Assembly (NCBI GenBank): GCA_016710985.1
Contig: JADJTX010000044.1
Coordinates: 1-22,999, forward strand
Reading direction: 5' to 3'
From: Ignavibacteria bacterium
GTDB taxonomy: Bacteria > Bacteroidota > Ignavibacteria > Tepidaquicellales > Tepidaquicellaceae
DNA length: 22,999 nucleotides
Shown here: positions 9,985 to 18,042 of the stretch, in pieces
Position numbering within the stretch: the stretch's first letter is position 1
How the letters are laid out: every line of letters begins with the position of its first letter
The notes under the pieces: generated by a model
The model's input: the letters and a program-made list of their open reading frames with translations, nothing else
What the model was told of the DNA's origin: nothing
Databases searched by the model: none
Made by a program: the position numbers and the translations under genes

Positions 9985-12900
9985 TTATCCGCAAATTATA
10001 TTAGTGTCTATCAGGTGTCTTTTTTTAGATGCATCTGTTTCAGTTTCATTAAAGTAGGAAACAAGTGCTGAACGTGAAGTAGAAGCCATTGCCTCCTCAA
10101 CATCCCAATTTGCTTCGGTTATATTGTTATCTGTTCTTTTAATGATGTGATTCATTTTAAAGAATGTAACATAATCAACATAAGGACGCTCTTCTATAAA
10201 ATTCAATAAAACACTTTTGACAATTTTACCGCCGAATGAAATTTCCACCGTCCGAATATGCCCACGGACAAAGGAATTTTTCAATCTCATCATTAAGAAG
10301 ATTTGAATAAAACGAGTTGTCAAGATTATCAAAAAATTTAACTTTGAAATCCAGCTGAATTTCTTCAAACTGAGGATTCTTTACGTGTAGCTTTACAAAA
10401 GGGGAAGTAACTGTTTTCAAATAATTATCTATGTTATGAAGGAGTCCGATCGGTGTGTAAGGTCGAAGCGGGTTAATATTCGTTTTATTTTTAAAATCCG
10501 GAATTGTAATGACAGTAACATGTCCGGGATAATTTTCACAATAAATTTCTTCTGTATCAGTTTCATTTTTTTTATAAAAGCCGGTATGATTGAGACACTT
10601 TACTTTGAAAATTTTCTGGAATTTTTCGAGTATGATATGTTCATAATCCCAGATGGTTATTGCTCTCTGCTTATGACGGAGCCGTTCGCTGACACGGACA
10701 TAAAAATGTTCATCGCTTTCACGTGTCCTTCCGTTGAAAGAATCGAAAGGCTGTGAAATGTTTTTTACCAAAGCATCACCGACGGATAATTTTGAAATTG
10801 TATTCGGGGGAAGTGTTTGCCGGAATTCGATTTGATTCGTCTCATCCTGAACTAATTCCACACGCCCGGCCTGCGCCTGAATCAATATCATTTTGCAGAC
10901 TGCATCAGTATTGTTTTCCACTGCCGCTTTGATCCAGTGCAATCCTTTTTCAAATGCTGTGTTCGCATTGCTTATGTCTTTTGGTAAAGTTAATGTTACT
11001 ATTCCCGGCTGTGTAAAATTATTTGTATTGTCTGCCACCGACTGTCCGGGAAAAGTTTTCCAGTTATTGTTTTGAGAAAGATAATACCATTTTAACTTCT
11101 CCATATTTTTTAATGGATTCGAGCTTCCTTCAGCAACCTGAAATAAAACAGTTACAACAGAATCTTCTTCAGCGCCATCAAAGCCAATAAACAGCTCACC
11201 CGAATTAATAACATTCGGAATTAATGTCAATTTCTCCGAAGTCTCCGCTTCAGTAACTTCTGCGCCAAATAAATCCGGATGAACTTCATAATGACCGAAT
11301 GAAGTGAAATGGTAGAACAGATTATTACTGCGGTCAGCACGTTTGTCAAATGAAATAGTTTCATCTGCAACATAGCTTAGGGAAAAACGGTTGAGTACAA
11401 TCTCAGAAGGCACAGGAACAGGAGGAATGTCAACAGACGTTGTGTTACCGCTAACCGTTAGTTTTGTATTCTTTAATGTATCGCTGACATTATTTAAATG
11501 ATCCTGCATGGATAAACCTGACTGATTGAACTTTAATCTTATAAATCCATCAATGGTCGTTGATTTTAAAATTTCATTCGGAGCAAAATCAATTGCAGTT
11601 TTTGCAGATACATTCGGAGAAGATAAAGATATTTGATTACCGCTTAAGGTAAAAGCATCTGTCCATTTCATGCGTTTCAGATATTTCACAGAAAACTGAT
11701 TAGACGGAGAAGCCCCGTTTTTCCAATTAGTATTAAGAGTAATTGACTTAACATTCTTCTGAAAAATTTCCTTACTGCCGATATAAAATCCTGAATCGGA
11801 TTCCGGAAAATCTCCAAACGGTTTAAACGGCTTTGATGCATCAATTGAACCTCTGTCGTTGCTGAGAATTAAGTCTTTAGCATCATCTACCTCAACTGTA
11901 ATATCAATGGATGAAATTTTTCTGTCACAAAGAACTGTATATGGAATTGAATTGGCTGAATTTTGATCTAAATATATTTTTAAAAGTGGTAAAGAAATCT
12001 CTAATTTTTCCTTATGAATTTTTTCTGTGTAGGGAATAATTGCAGGAGCATCCGCCTCTAATATAATTGTAAACGAAAGCTGAAAATTTTCGGCATCATA
12101 TTTAACTTTGTCCGGTGCTTTACTGAGCCAGTCTTTCTTGCCGGTAAGTTTTGCATTAAAGCAATTCAACCTGAACTTTGATTTGTTAAGCTCGGGAATA
12201 TCTTTATCAAAATTAATTGAAACACAGATCGTTCTGTGGCCTTCATTCAAAAATAAAATATTTGAAGCGATGGCAAAACCTGTTTCAGCATTTGCAGCTT
12301 TATTGACATCACCAAATGTATACCAGCTTTTATCAGCCGAAGTAATTTTTGCTCCCTGACCGTCATCTGAATTCGCTGCGGTTGAAGCCTGTAAAAAGTT
12401 TTTACCGCCTTTTATAACATTTTGACAGGACTGGATCTTAACAACAGCAGCCTTATTAAGAACAACATCATTAGTTAGTGAATAACTGATTTCCTTCCCT
12501 GTGATATCTTTGCCGCCTTTAAATAAAATACTCTTCTTCAGCAGATGCTGATTAACCGGCTTTTGCAGCTCGAATGTCAGATGTGCGGAATCGGGTTCGG
12601 CGGTTTTATTTTTTAATCTCAATCCGTCTTTATAATAAAAATCTAAATGCCGCCGTGTGTAAGTATTTAAATGATCTTGCGGAAACCTGAATAGTCTGAC
12701 AAAAGTCAGAAATAAGGAATAGTGCGGTGTGTGCTTTGGAAAGTCTTCAAGTGTCTGAGTAAATAATTGCCCTGCGTTTTTTACTATAGCTGCCAGTCCC
12801 TGTAATAAAGTTTCTATTTGTTCATTAAACAGATTATGATTAACTATATAAATGATCTGTTCTTTTGGTGTCGTTGCCGGAACTGTAATCAAAATGTTTG

Positions 12901-13513
12901 GAAGCTTTGTTCTCCATTCTTCACTTAAATCTGATATATTAAACAAACCGGATGAGCTGACTGAAACAGGCGCTTCACTATCAAGATTTGGAGCTGATTT
13001 ATCGATCAGATTTAGTATACCGGTATATTGGAAAAATAATTCATTCAAATTTACTACAGACTGCTGCATCTTATCTGTTATGATATTTTTGAATGTTATT
13101 TTATAGTCAGGTCCGTCCGGAAATAATCGAAATTGTTCATCAATTATTTTTGCCAGTGAAAAAATAAGATCAAATATAAATTTGAATTGCTTTTTTGTTT
13201 CGTTCGGGTTTGTTTCGGATTTTATTCTTTTATAAAGAAGCTTCTTGTAATCGGAAATTTTTCTTACATCAATTTTTGAAAGTGTTGCGAGAGTTACACT
13301 AATATCCATTTTCATTAATGCATCCCAATGACCGTCAGGAGTATTGGATGAGTTAAAATAATTCAAATAGGAAGCATACCGTTTTGCAAAAAGAATGATA
13401 TCAGCTTCATCCCGTTCATCAACTTTTGCATAATCTGTTGACAATGCCGCCAAAACACGGTTCAATGTACTTGTGCCTTCACGGACTAAGGGATTTTTGT
13501 CTTCACAGGGCAT
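9985..13513 (-). CDS. Baseplate J-like protein, Pvc11/Afp11-like, one frameshift near the 3' end
   Basis: The main frame, 13513-10226 (1095 aa), carries RTRESDEHFYVRVSERLRHK followed by QRAITIWDYEHIILEKF and the C-terminal VTVITIPDF and RPYTPIGLLHNI segments of Pvc11/gp6 (baseplate J) proteins. It stops after CPWAYSDGGNFIRR, but the conserved tail resumes in another frame as EISFGGKIVKSVLLNF, then YVDYVTFFKM, ending HLIDTNIICG at 9985. One extra A in the GGAAATTT stretch near 10238-10246 explains the break, so the intact protein is about 1175 aa. Pvc11 and Pvc12 proteins together form the ring of wedges around the spike hub. The N-terminal half is mostly beta-rich and poorly conserved. The start ATG at 13513 lies 31 bp after the gp25 stop. 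Confidence 0.9.
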
Positions 13514-13544
13514 ATAAGCTTTGGATAAATTTAAACATTATGAA

Positions 13545-13958
13545 TTATTTTATATCTGTTCCTTCATTTTTATAAAAAGGATAGACGAAATTAAATCTTG
13601 TGTTTGATGACCGGACGGTATAATCAATAGTAATAATAATTTTTCCTTCAAGCTCAGCGGTATCATCCAGGTCAATTTTGTTTACTTCAATACGAGGTTC
13701 ATAATATAAAATTGCAGTATGTATCAAATCCTGAATATATGTTTTGAATGTAGTTGTAAGCGGTTCAAAGACGAGTTCATTAAGATTACATCCATAGTCG
13801 GGACGCATCACACGCTCACCCTGTCTTGTTGAAAGAAGAATTTCAAGACTGCTCTGAATGTCTTCTTCATCACTAAGCATTCCTGCCTGTTTTGAAATGT
13901 TTTTAAACTCGGGAGGAAATCCCCATCCGGTACCGAGAAATGATTTCTTATTTGACAT
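13545..13958 (-). CDS. gp25-like baseplate wedge protein (Pvc9/Afp9, GPW/gp25 family)
   Basis: This is an intact 137-aa protein, the usual length for the family. It has the diagnostic gp25 block at residues 41-57, LLSTRQGERVMRPDYGC, followed by NELVFEP. It also has the Glu87-Pro88-Arg89 (EPR) motif in YYEPRIEV, the signature by which gp25-like subunits pack into the wedge core bundle. In contractile systems gp25 links sheath to baseplate and seeds sheath polymerisation. It lies between the PAAR gene and the Pvc11-like gene on the same strand. In Afp the gp25-like gene precedes the PAAR-like one, so the order is reversed here. The start at 13958 (MSNKKSFLGTGWGFPPEF) matches the family N-terminus. 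Confidence 0.95.
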   Translation of the reverse strand: MSNKKSFLGTGWGFPPEFKNISKQAGMLSDEEDIQSSLEILLSTRQGERVMRPDYGCNLNELVFEPLTTTFKTYIQDLIHTAILYYEPRIEVNKIDLDDTAELEGKIIITIDYTVRSSNTRFNFVYPFYKNEGTDIK

Positions 13959-14040
13959 TTTAAAAATTTAAATGTTGGCTCTGCGGAAATGAAATAGTTG
14001 CTTCTGTTATATAATTCATTCATCAATCCAATTCAATTAA

Positions 14041-14075
14041 ATCCCAAATCATAATTCCCAAATTCCAAATCAATA
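14041..14075. repeat. Degenerate heptamer repeat array in the PAAR-gp25 spacer
   Basis: Five consecutive 7-bp units are seen on the + strand: ATCCCAA, ATCATAA, TTCCCAA, ATTCCAA and ATCAATA. The period is exactly seven across 35 bp with consensus near ATYCCAA. The array lies in the non-coding spacer directly after the PAAR stop codon. It resembles the short heptameric tandem repeats known from cyanobacteria and some other genomes. Function is unknown. Confidence 0.6.
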
Positions 14076-14366
14076 TCATCCTCCGATAATCACAGTTGGA
14101 AATCCGGCAACTACCGAACCTCCATGTGCAGTTAAATCCCCCATCCGCGCAGCCGGCATTCCTCCAATTAAAACCGTAGCAGAACCCATTATAATGAAAT
14201 CCGGAGGTCCTGCGCATAAACACATGTCTCCCACACGCGCTGCAGGTAATCCGCCTATATAAACTGTCGGAAAACCCGGCGGTAACACCGGTCCTCCGAC
14301 ATGAGGAACTACACCGGTAATCATCGGACATACGTGCATATCAGTTACTCTTGCTGCAAAAGACAT
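14076..14366 (-). CDS. PAAR-domain spike-tip protein (Pvc10/Afp10-like)
   Basis: This is an intact 96-aa PAAR protein that caps the VgrG-like spike and forms the piercing tip. The sequence has three PAAR-type turns: AAR at 4-6, PAARVGD at 41-47 and PAARMGD at 71-77. Glycine-rich strands lie between them (VGGPVLPPGFPTVYIGG and GFPTVIIGG). His11, Cys13, His22, Cys49, Cys51 and His81 are candidate ligands for the metal at the cone tip. The length equals a bare PAAR domain, so no effector domain is fused. It lies 80 bp after the spike gene on the same strand, the usual pairing. Confidence in the family is very high. Confidence 0.95.
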   Translation of the reverse strand: MSFAARVTDMHVCPMITGVVPHVGGPVLPPGFPTVYIGGLPAARVGDMCLCAGPPDFIIMGSATVLIGGMPAARMGDLTAHGGSVVAGFPTVIIGG

Positions 14367-14370
14367 CTTT

Positions 14371-14398
14371 GATTTAAATTTTTGATTTTAGATTAAGA
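14371..14398. repeat. Degenerate heptamer repeat in the VgrG-PAAR spacer
   Basis: GATTTAA, ATTTTTG, ATTTTAG and ATTAAGA follow each other with a 7-bp period in the non-coding spacer. The array runs into a perfect 12-bp palindrome, TTAAGATCTTAA (14393-14404). It is the same style of AT-rich heptamer array as in the two other long operon spacers. Confidence 0.45.
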
Positions 14399-14446
14399 TC
14401 TTAACTAAGATCAGAATTTGTTCTTTATATTTTAACTTCAATATGC

Positions 14447-16194
14447 TCAATTTATTTTTACTAATGATCCGTTTATTTCTGTTATGCCGCTGCTCTTTAC
14501 ATTCATGCTTCCTCCAGCTTCTATACTCGCTGTTCCGTCGGCTTTAATAGAAATCTGCGGTGATGACAATGAAAGTGAAGTACCCGCCTTTAGAGTGAGA
14601 TTAGCAGAAGCTTCGACAGTGACTCCGCTTTGTTCAATCAGTATTTTGTTTCCGTCATCGTCATTGATTATAATAGTACCCGATGAATCATTAAGCTCAA
14701 AGACTCTTTTCCCGGAGTTTCAATTCTTATACTTGATTCTTCGTCATCAAAAATTAATTTTATTCCCGAACGGGATGTGTAACCTTTTTTATTATTTTTT
14801 TCTTCAGGTTGAAGCGGCGAAGATTTTGCACTGCTGTGTAACATTCCCAGTATAACCGGAAAGCGTGCATCATCATTCAAAAAACCAACTATGACTTCAT
14901 CATCAACTTCAGGTCTGAAAAATGTCCCCCTGTTATTGCCTGCATCCAAAGTAGCTACTCTCGCAAAAATTCCCTCATCACTATCATTTACAACCGGCAG
15001 ACGAACCTTGACCCGAAACTCGCCTGCTTTATCTAAAATGCCGGTTACTACTGCGCTTTGTAAGCCCTGTATGCTTGAAGCCTGACCCGTAGCCGATGCT
15101 GAGTTGCCTGAATTAGTTTGTTCAGTAAAAAATTGTTCGTTCCATCCCAGTGTTGCTTCTGTAGTCCAGTCACCATCTGCATATTCGTGATGAATAGCAG
15201 ATACAAAAATTTTCCCCGTAAAGTTTGCTCCTATTCCATTGATAATTATAAAATCCGCCGGAAGAACCTTTCTTGTTCCCTGATACTTTACCTTACCCTT
15301 TATTTTAGAGAGAGCCTGTCTCACTTTTTTTGATTCGACAATATTTTTCTGTTCATCAGTGGTCAATGGAACCGGAGTACGCATTTCGAAAGGTTTGTTT
15401 ACTACATCTGCTAATTCTTCTAACGATGCTTTACTTTCGCCGTCAATTACGGAACTATCGGTTTCGGTTGTCTGAACTTTTTGATTTGCAAAATCCCACA
15501 CCATTGTTTTTATCTGCGGGTTTTGAATCCGCGAATCCATATCGGTATGTAATTCTAAAATATCCGTTCCATAGGTGAGACTTAACTTTGCAGTATCATC
15601 TAATTTCGGCTTCTTTATTACTACCTGTGAATTATCTATTACACATAACATTCCGTTTACATCAATACGGCTGATCATATAATCCCAATCGGTAATATTC
15701 GACTGGACTAATTGCTCGTGCTTTGCGGTTAAAGGGTCGAGATTATATTCTTTAATACTGTTCTCAAGTAAAAGCTGCTCAGCAACATCACTGTCTGATT
15801 TATCATTGTAATGCCTGTTACCTTTATTAATTGGCATTTTTACAGTTTCATCTTTTGCTTCAATATTTGATTCAGAACGGTCACTATTGAGGTTTAAAGA
15901 ATTCGAAATTATTATTCCCTGAAAAACTTTCTCTGTACTGTTTTTATATCCCAGTTTAATTTCAATTTTTTTCCCGGGCTTAAAGACGTTACTGCTGCTT
16001 GCGGCAAAATCTTCAGTATCGGGTTCACCGTCAACAATCAATATGTGAGCAGAAGGGATTTTATTTATTTCAAGATTAATGCTTGCGGTAATAATCTGAT
16101 ATGTGTTTGAACAGTCTAAACCATCGATCAGCAGTTCAATACTGATTCTGTCGGTATCCTTAATCGCTTGCCCGATAGTCTGAACCTCTGCCAT
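14447..16194 (-). CDS. VgrG/gp5-gp27-like spike protein (Pvc8/Afp8), one frameshift
   Basis: The frame from 16194 (MAEVQTIGQAIKDTDRISIEL) gives 508 aa before a premature stop. It contains the gp27-like hub half (for example INKIPSAHILIVDGEPDTED and KPGKKIEIKLGY) and then a gp5 OB-fold with FRVKVRLPVVNDSDEG, FFRPEVDDEVIVGFLNDD and FPVILGMLHSS. After SSIRIETPGK the reading should shift by one base near 14706-14714. It then continues RVFELNDSSGTIII, KILIEQSGVTVEAS and LSLSSPQISIKADGT, and ends GSLVKIN at a TGA at 14447. The restored tail is the strand-rich beta-helix spike that the PAAR protein caps. The full protein is about 582 aa. Its start is 3 bp after the upstream stop, so translation is likely coupled. 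Confidence 0.93.
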
Positions 16195-16197
16195 TTC

Positions 16198-16878
16198 TTA
16201 TTTTTCTAATGATGGGAAATATATTTTTGTGCCTGGTTTAATTTTTCTAAAGCCGTCTAATTTGTTGAAAGAAGCTACCTGTATTAAATACTGCGCATCA
16301 TCATAAATCAATTTGGTAATAAGATCCAGCCTGTCACTTTCTTTCAAAATTCTTTCGTGCGTAACATCGGGACTTGACTTATTTTCTAATCTTAAGACCA
16401 GTTCTTCATCAATGGTTCCTTTGAATCCGCATTTAGCTATTGCTCTCAGAGGCGCACCTTCAGTATTAAATAATTTGTATTCGATATCTAAAGAAGTCAA
16501 CACACCTTTAAAAAGTAATGTACCCCAGAATATTTTCAGATAAAAGGGACGGTGTATTTCACCCTGATATAACAAAACACGCTTTCTGAATTCATTGAGA
16601 TGATCTGTAACAGTTTTAGATTTGTCAGCAGGAGTAATAACACCGGTACTGTCAAATAAGAAATCAAAATTTATTTCCTGCGCAGGAATTTTATTAAATT
16701 TTAAAACAGGCATAGATCTGCCGGGTGCCTGAGTATCACAGAATTCAATTTTGTGTCTTGTTGTATATGTCTCAGGATTAATAAAAGCATGAAAAATGCC
16801 TTCTACTTTTTCAGTGAAAGCGGAATCCTTATAAGATTCAATACGCAGCTTTTCAAAATTTCCTTTACCTTGAGTCAT
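16198..16878 (-). CDS. CIS_tube family adaptor with LysM-like C-terminus (Pvc7/Afp7-like)
   Basis: This is an intact 226-aa protein. The N-terminal part, with VEGIFHAFINPETYT, KFNKIPAQEINFDFLFDSTG and a YLKIFWGTLLFKGVL strand pair, is typical of the CIS_tube family: tube-initiator/hub adaptors that join the hexameric tube to the trimeric spike. The last 45 residues (about 182-226; DRLDLITKLIYDDAQYLIQV and PGTKIYFPSL) resemble a LysM module, as in phage gp53/LysM tail proteins. The start ATG at 16878 lies inside the DUF5908 gene (14-bp overlap in another frame). The end is 3 bp from the spike gene start. Confidence 0.92.
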   Translation of the reverse strand: MTQGKGNFEKLRIESYKDSAFTEKVEGIFHAFINPETYTTRHKIEFCDTQAPGRSMPVLKFNKIPAQEINFDFLFDSTGVITPADKSKTVTDHLNEFRKRVLLYQGEIHRPFYLKIFWGTLLFKGVLTSLDIEYKLFNTEGAPLRAIAKCGFKGTIDEELVLRLENKSSPDVTHERILKESDRLDLITKLIYDDAQYLIQVASFNKLDGFRKIKPGTKIYFPSLEK

Positions 16879-17044
16879 CTTTCATTTTTTTGCTGAAGCA
16901 TTCGGATACTTTTTCCGTAACGTCTTTGGTTATTTCTTTTTTAAGTTTGCTGATTTCTTCCTGTGTAAGTGCAGTAGTGCTGACTTCCTTATTCTTTTCA
17001 CCAACAACTGCTTTAATAACAAGCTCTTTAACTTCGATCGGCAT
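16865..17044 (-). CDS. Small DUF5908-family eCIS protein (Pvc6-like)
   Basis: A short 59-aa gene read directly from the sequence: ATG at 17044, TAA at 16865-16867. The protein begins MPIEVKELVIKAVV and continues with a lysine-rich amphipathic helix (EEISKLKKEITKDVTEKV). The MPIEIKELVIK-type N-terminus is the hallmark of the DUF5908 family, which sits between the tube and CIS_tube genes in many Bacteroidota eCIS operons, the position of pvc6. The molecular function is not established. It overlaps the start of the next gene by 14 bp. There is no signal peptide. Confidence 0.85.
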   Translation of the reverse strand: MPIEVKELVIKAVVGEKNKEVSTTALTQEEISKLKKEITKDVTEKVSECFSKKMKDDSR

Positions 17045-17057
17045 AATAAATTTAAAT

Positions 17058-17071
17058 TATTAACGTTAATA
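17058..17071. repeat. 14-bp perfect palindrome in the tube-DUF5908 spacer
   Basis: TATTAACGTTAATA is its own reverse complement. It lies between the end of the second tube gene and the DUF5908 start in a 32-bp AT-only spacer. It could be a weak hairpin or a protein-binding site; with so little GC and no U-tract of clear polarity it is not a convincing terminator. Confidence 0.35.
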
Positions 17072-17076
17072 TTTAA

Positions 17077-17511
17077 TCATATTTTTATAATATTAAAAAA
17101 CCGGTAGCTTAAGGTTATTGATTCAATCACTATGGAATTTTCCTGAGCATTAAAATTTGAAACGGACCATTTCTTGGGAATAGCATTTACAACATACCAA
17201 ATCTGAATTGACTCGTGCTTCTCATTCAGTAATTGAATGTTTATATTAACCGGCCGGAAAACAAAATTTTCCATAGCATCTTTGCACCATGAAATTATTT
17301 CCGAACCTATAAGAAGACCGCGCTTAAGAGTTATGTCCGAATAACGTGTGCGCTTAGGAAGTTGCCAGCTGAATCTGTTCTGACCGCCTTCTGTAAATGT
17401 CTCCATTTCCATTTCCACATCAAGTCCGCTGATCTCCTGGAAGCGAAAGTCATCAGGAAACGGTTCGAATGAAGCTATAAAATGAAATCCGACGGGAGGA
17501 TATTCAAACAT
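17077..17511 (-). CDS. Tube protein 2 (Pvc5-like, T4 gp19-type)
   Basis: This is an intact 144-aa phage-tail-tube homologue. It has the conserved layout: N-terminal FEYPPVGFHFIASF, the FQEISGLDVEMEMETFTEGG loop, RYSDITLKRGL, the SEIISWCKDAMENF helix, INIQLLNEKHESIQIW, and a C-terminal NSIVIESITLSYRFF strand. It is more divergent than the neighbouring tube protein. In eCIS the second tube paralogue usually forms the layers near the baseplate where the tube meets the CIS_tube adaptor. It starts 2 bp after the stop of the first tube gene, so the two are translated together. No frameshift is present. Confidence 0.93.
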   Translation of the reverse strand: MFEYPPVGFHFIASFEPFPDDFRFQEISGLDVEMEMETFTEGGQNRFSWQLPKRTRYSDITLKRGLLIGSEIISWCKDAMENFVFRPVNINIQLLNEKHESIQIWYVVNAIPKKWSVSNFNAQENSIVIESITLSYRFFNIIKI

Positions 17512-17513
17512 AA

Positions 17514-17945
17514 TTATTCATTTTGAATTGTTAATCCCTCATGTGCAAGCTCAAGACTTTCGATTGCAACTTCATTACCGTCTGCTTTTAAATCAGTTGA
17601 TGTAATTTTTGCAGGCCAGGCATTTTTCACTTTCCAGACGACTACCGGTTCGTGATTTTCATTCAGAAGAGAAAGAGTAAGATCACGTCTATCAATAGTG
17701 TTCAGGGCAACAGTATTAAACCATTCATAGAATTGATTATCTCCTTTGAATGTCCCGCGCTTTAATGTAATGTTTGAAAATTTTCTCTGACCCGGCATTT
17801 TAATTTTTGAATATTCCTTACTTGCTCCGTCACGATATTCTATTACTTCGGTGGAAATATCCAGACCTGTTGCTTCAGTGAATCCGATTTTGTTACCGCC
17901 CCACTCAATCTGGAAATGAAATTTTGGAAGAGGATATTCTGCCAT
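17514..17945 (-). CDS. Main tube protein (Pvc1-like, T4 gp19-type)
   Basis: This is an intact 143-aa tail tube protein. It begins MAEYPLPKFHFQIEWGG, then FTEATGLDISTEVIEYRDG, RKFSNITLKRGTFKGD, the FYEWFNTV helix, DLTLSLLNENHEPVVVWKV, WPAKITSTDLKADGNEVAIE and a C-terminal LELAHEGL strand. This is close to the consensus of the major Hcp-like inner tube of Bacteroidota eCIS, which stacks as hexamers inside the sheath and carries cargo. It follows the sheath gene after a 98-bp repeat-containing spacer. Confidence 0.95.
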   Translation of the reverse strand: MAEYPLPKFHFQIEWGGNKIGFTEATGLDISTEVIEYRDGASKEYSKIKMPGQRKFSNITLKRGTFKGDNQFYEWFNTVALNTIDRRDLTLSLLNENHEPVVVWKVKNAWPAKITSTDLKADGNEVAIESLELAHEGLTIQNE

Positions 17946-17951
17946 AAGTTA

Positions 17952-17981
17952 GTTAAAAGGTTAAAAGTTAAAAGTTAAAAG
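17952..17981. repeat. GTTAAAA heptamer tandem repeat in the sheath-tube spacer
   Basis: On the + strand there is GTTAAAAG, then three exact GTTAAAA units and a final G, all in 30 bp. The array is immediately upstream of the main tube gene in the sense of transcription. It is a member of the heptamer-type arrays found in the other operon spacers. Confidence 0.7.
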
Positions 17982-18014
17982 TAGATTATTTAGTTTGCTA
18001 TTCAAATTATGAGC

Positions 18015-18035
18015 AATTTGTAATTTGTAATTTGA
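18015..18035. repeat. AATTTGT heptamer repeat at the end of the sheath gene
   Basis: AATTTGT, AATTTGT and AATTTGA are three tandem 7-bp units on the + strand, just past the reconstructed sheath stop at 18043. They share the spacer with the GTTAAAA array. The arrays could affect mRNA folding or processing between sheath and tube, but no function is shown. Confidence 0.65.
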
Positions 18036-18042
18036 AATTGTT

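Noticed and set aside
9985..10368. A separate 127-aa minus-strand gene after the Pvc11-like gene
   Set aside because: Its second half is the conserved C-terminus of the Pvc11-like protein in another frame; the first part is out-of-frame overlap. One indel near 10238-10246 joins them.
13808..14026. A 72-aa minus-strand frame overlapping the gp25 start
   Set aside because: It overlaps the conserved gp25 N-terminus in the wrong frame and has no family features.
14023..14331. A 102-aa minus-strand frame over the PAAR gene
   Set aside because: It is a shadow of the PAAR gene in another frame; the PAAR frame has clear domain motifs.
14484..14855. A + strand frame over the spike gene's 3' end
   Set aside because: It is antisense to the beta-helix part of the spike; open antisense frames are common in this composition and this one shows no motifs.
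17058..17071. Terminator after the tube genes
   Set aside because: The palindrome has almost no GC and lies inside a tightly packed operon.
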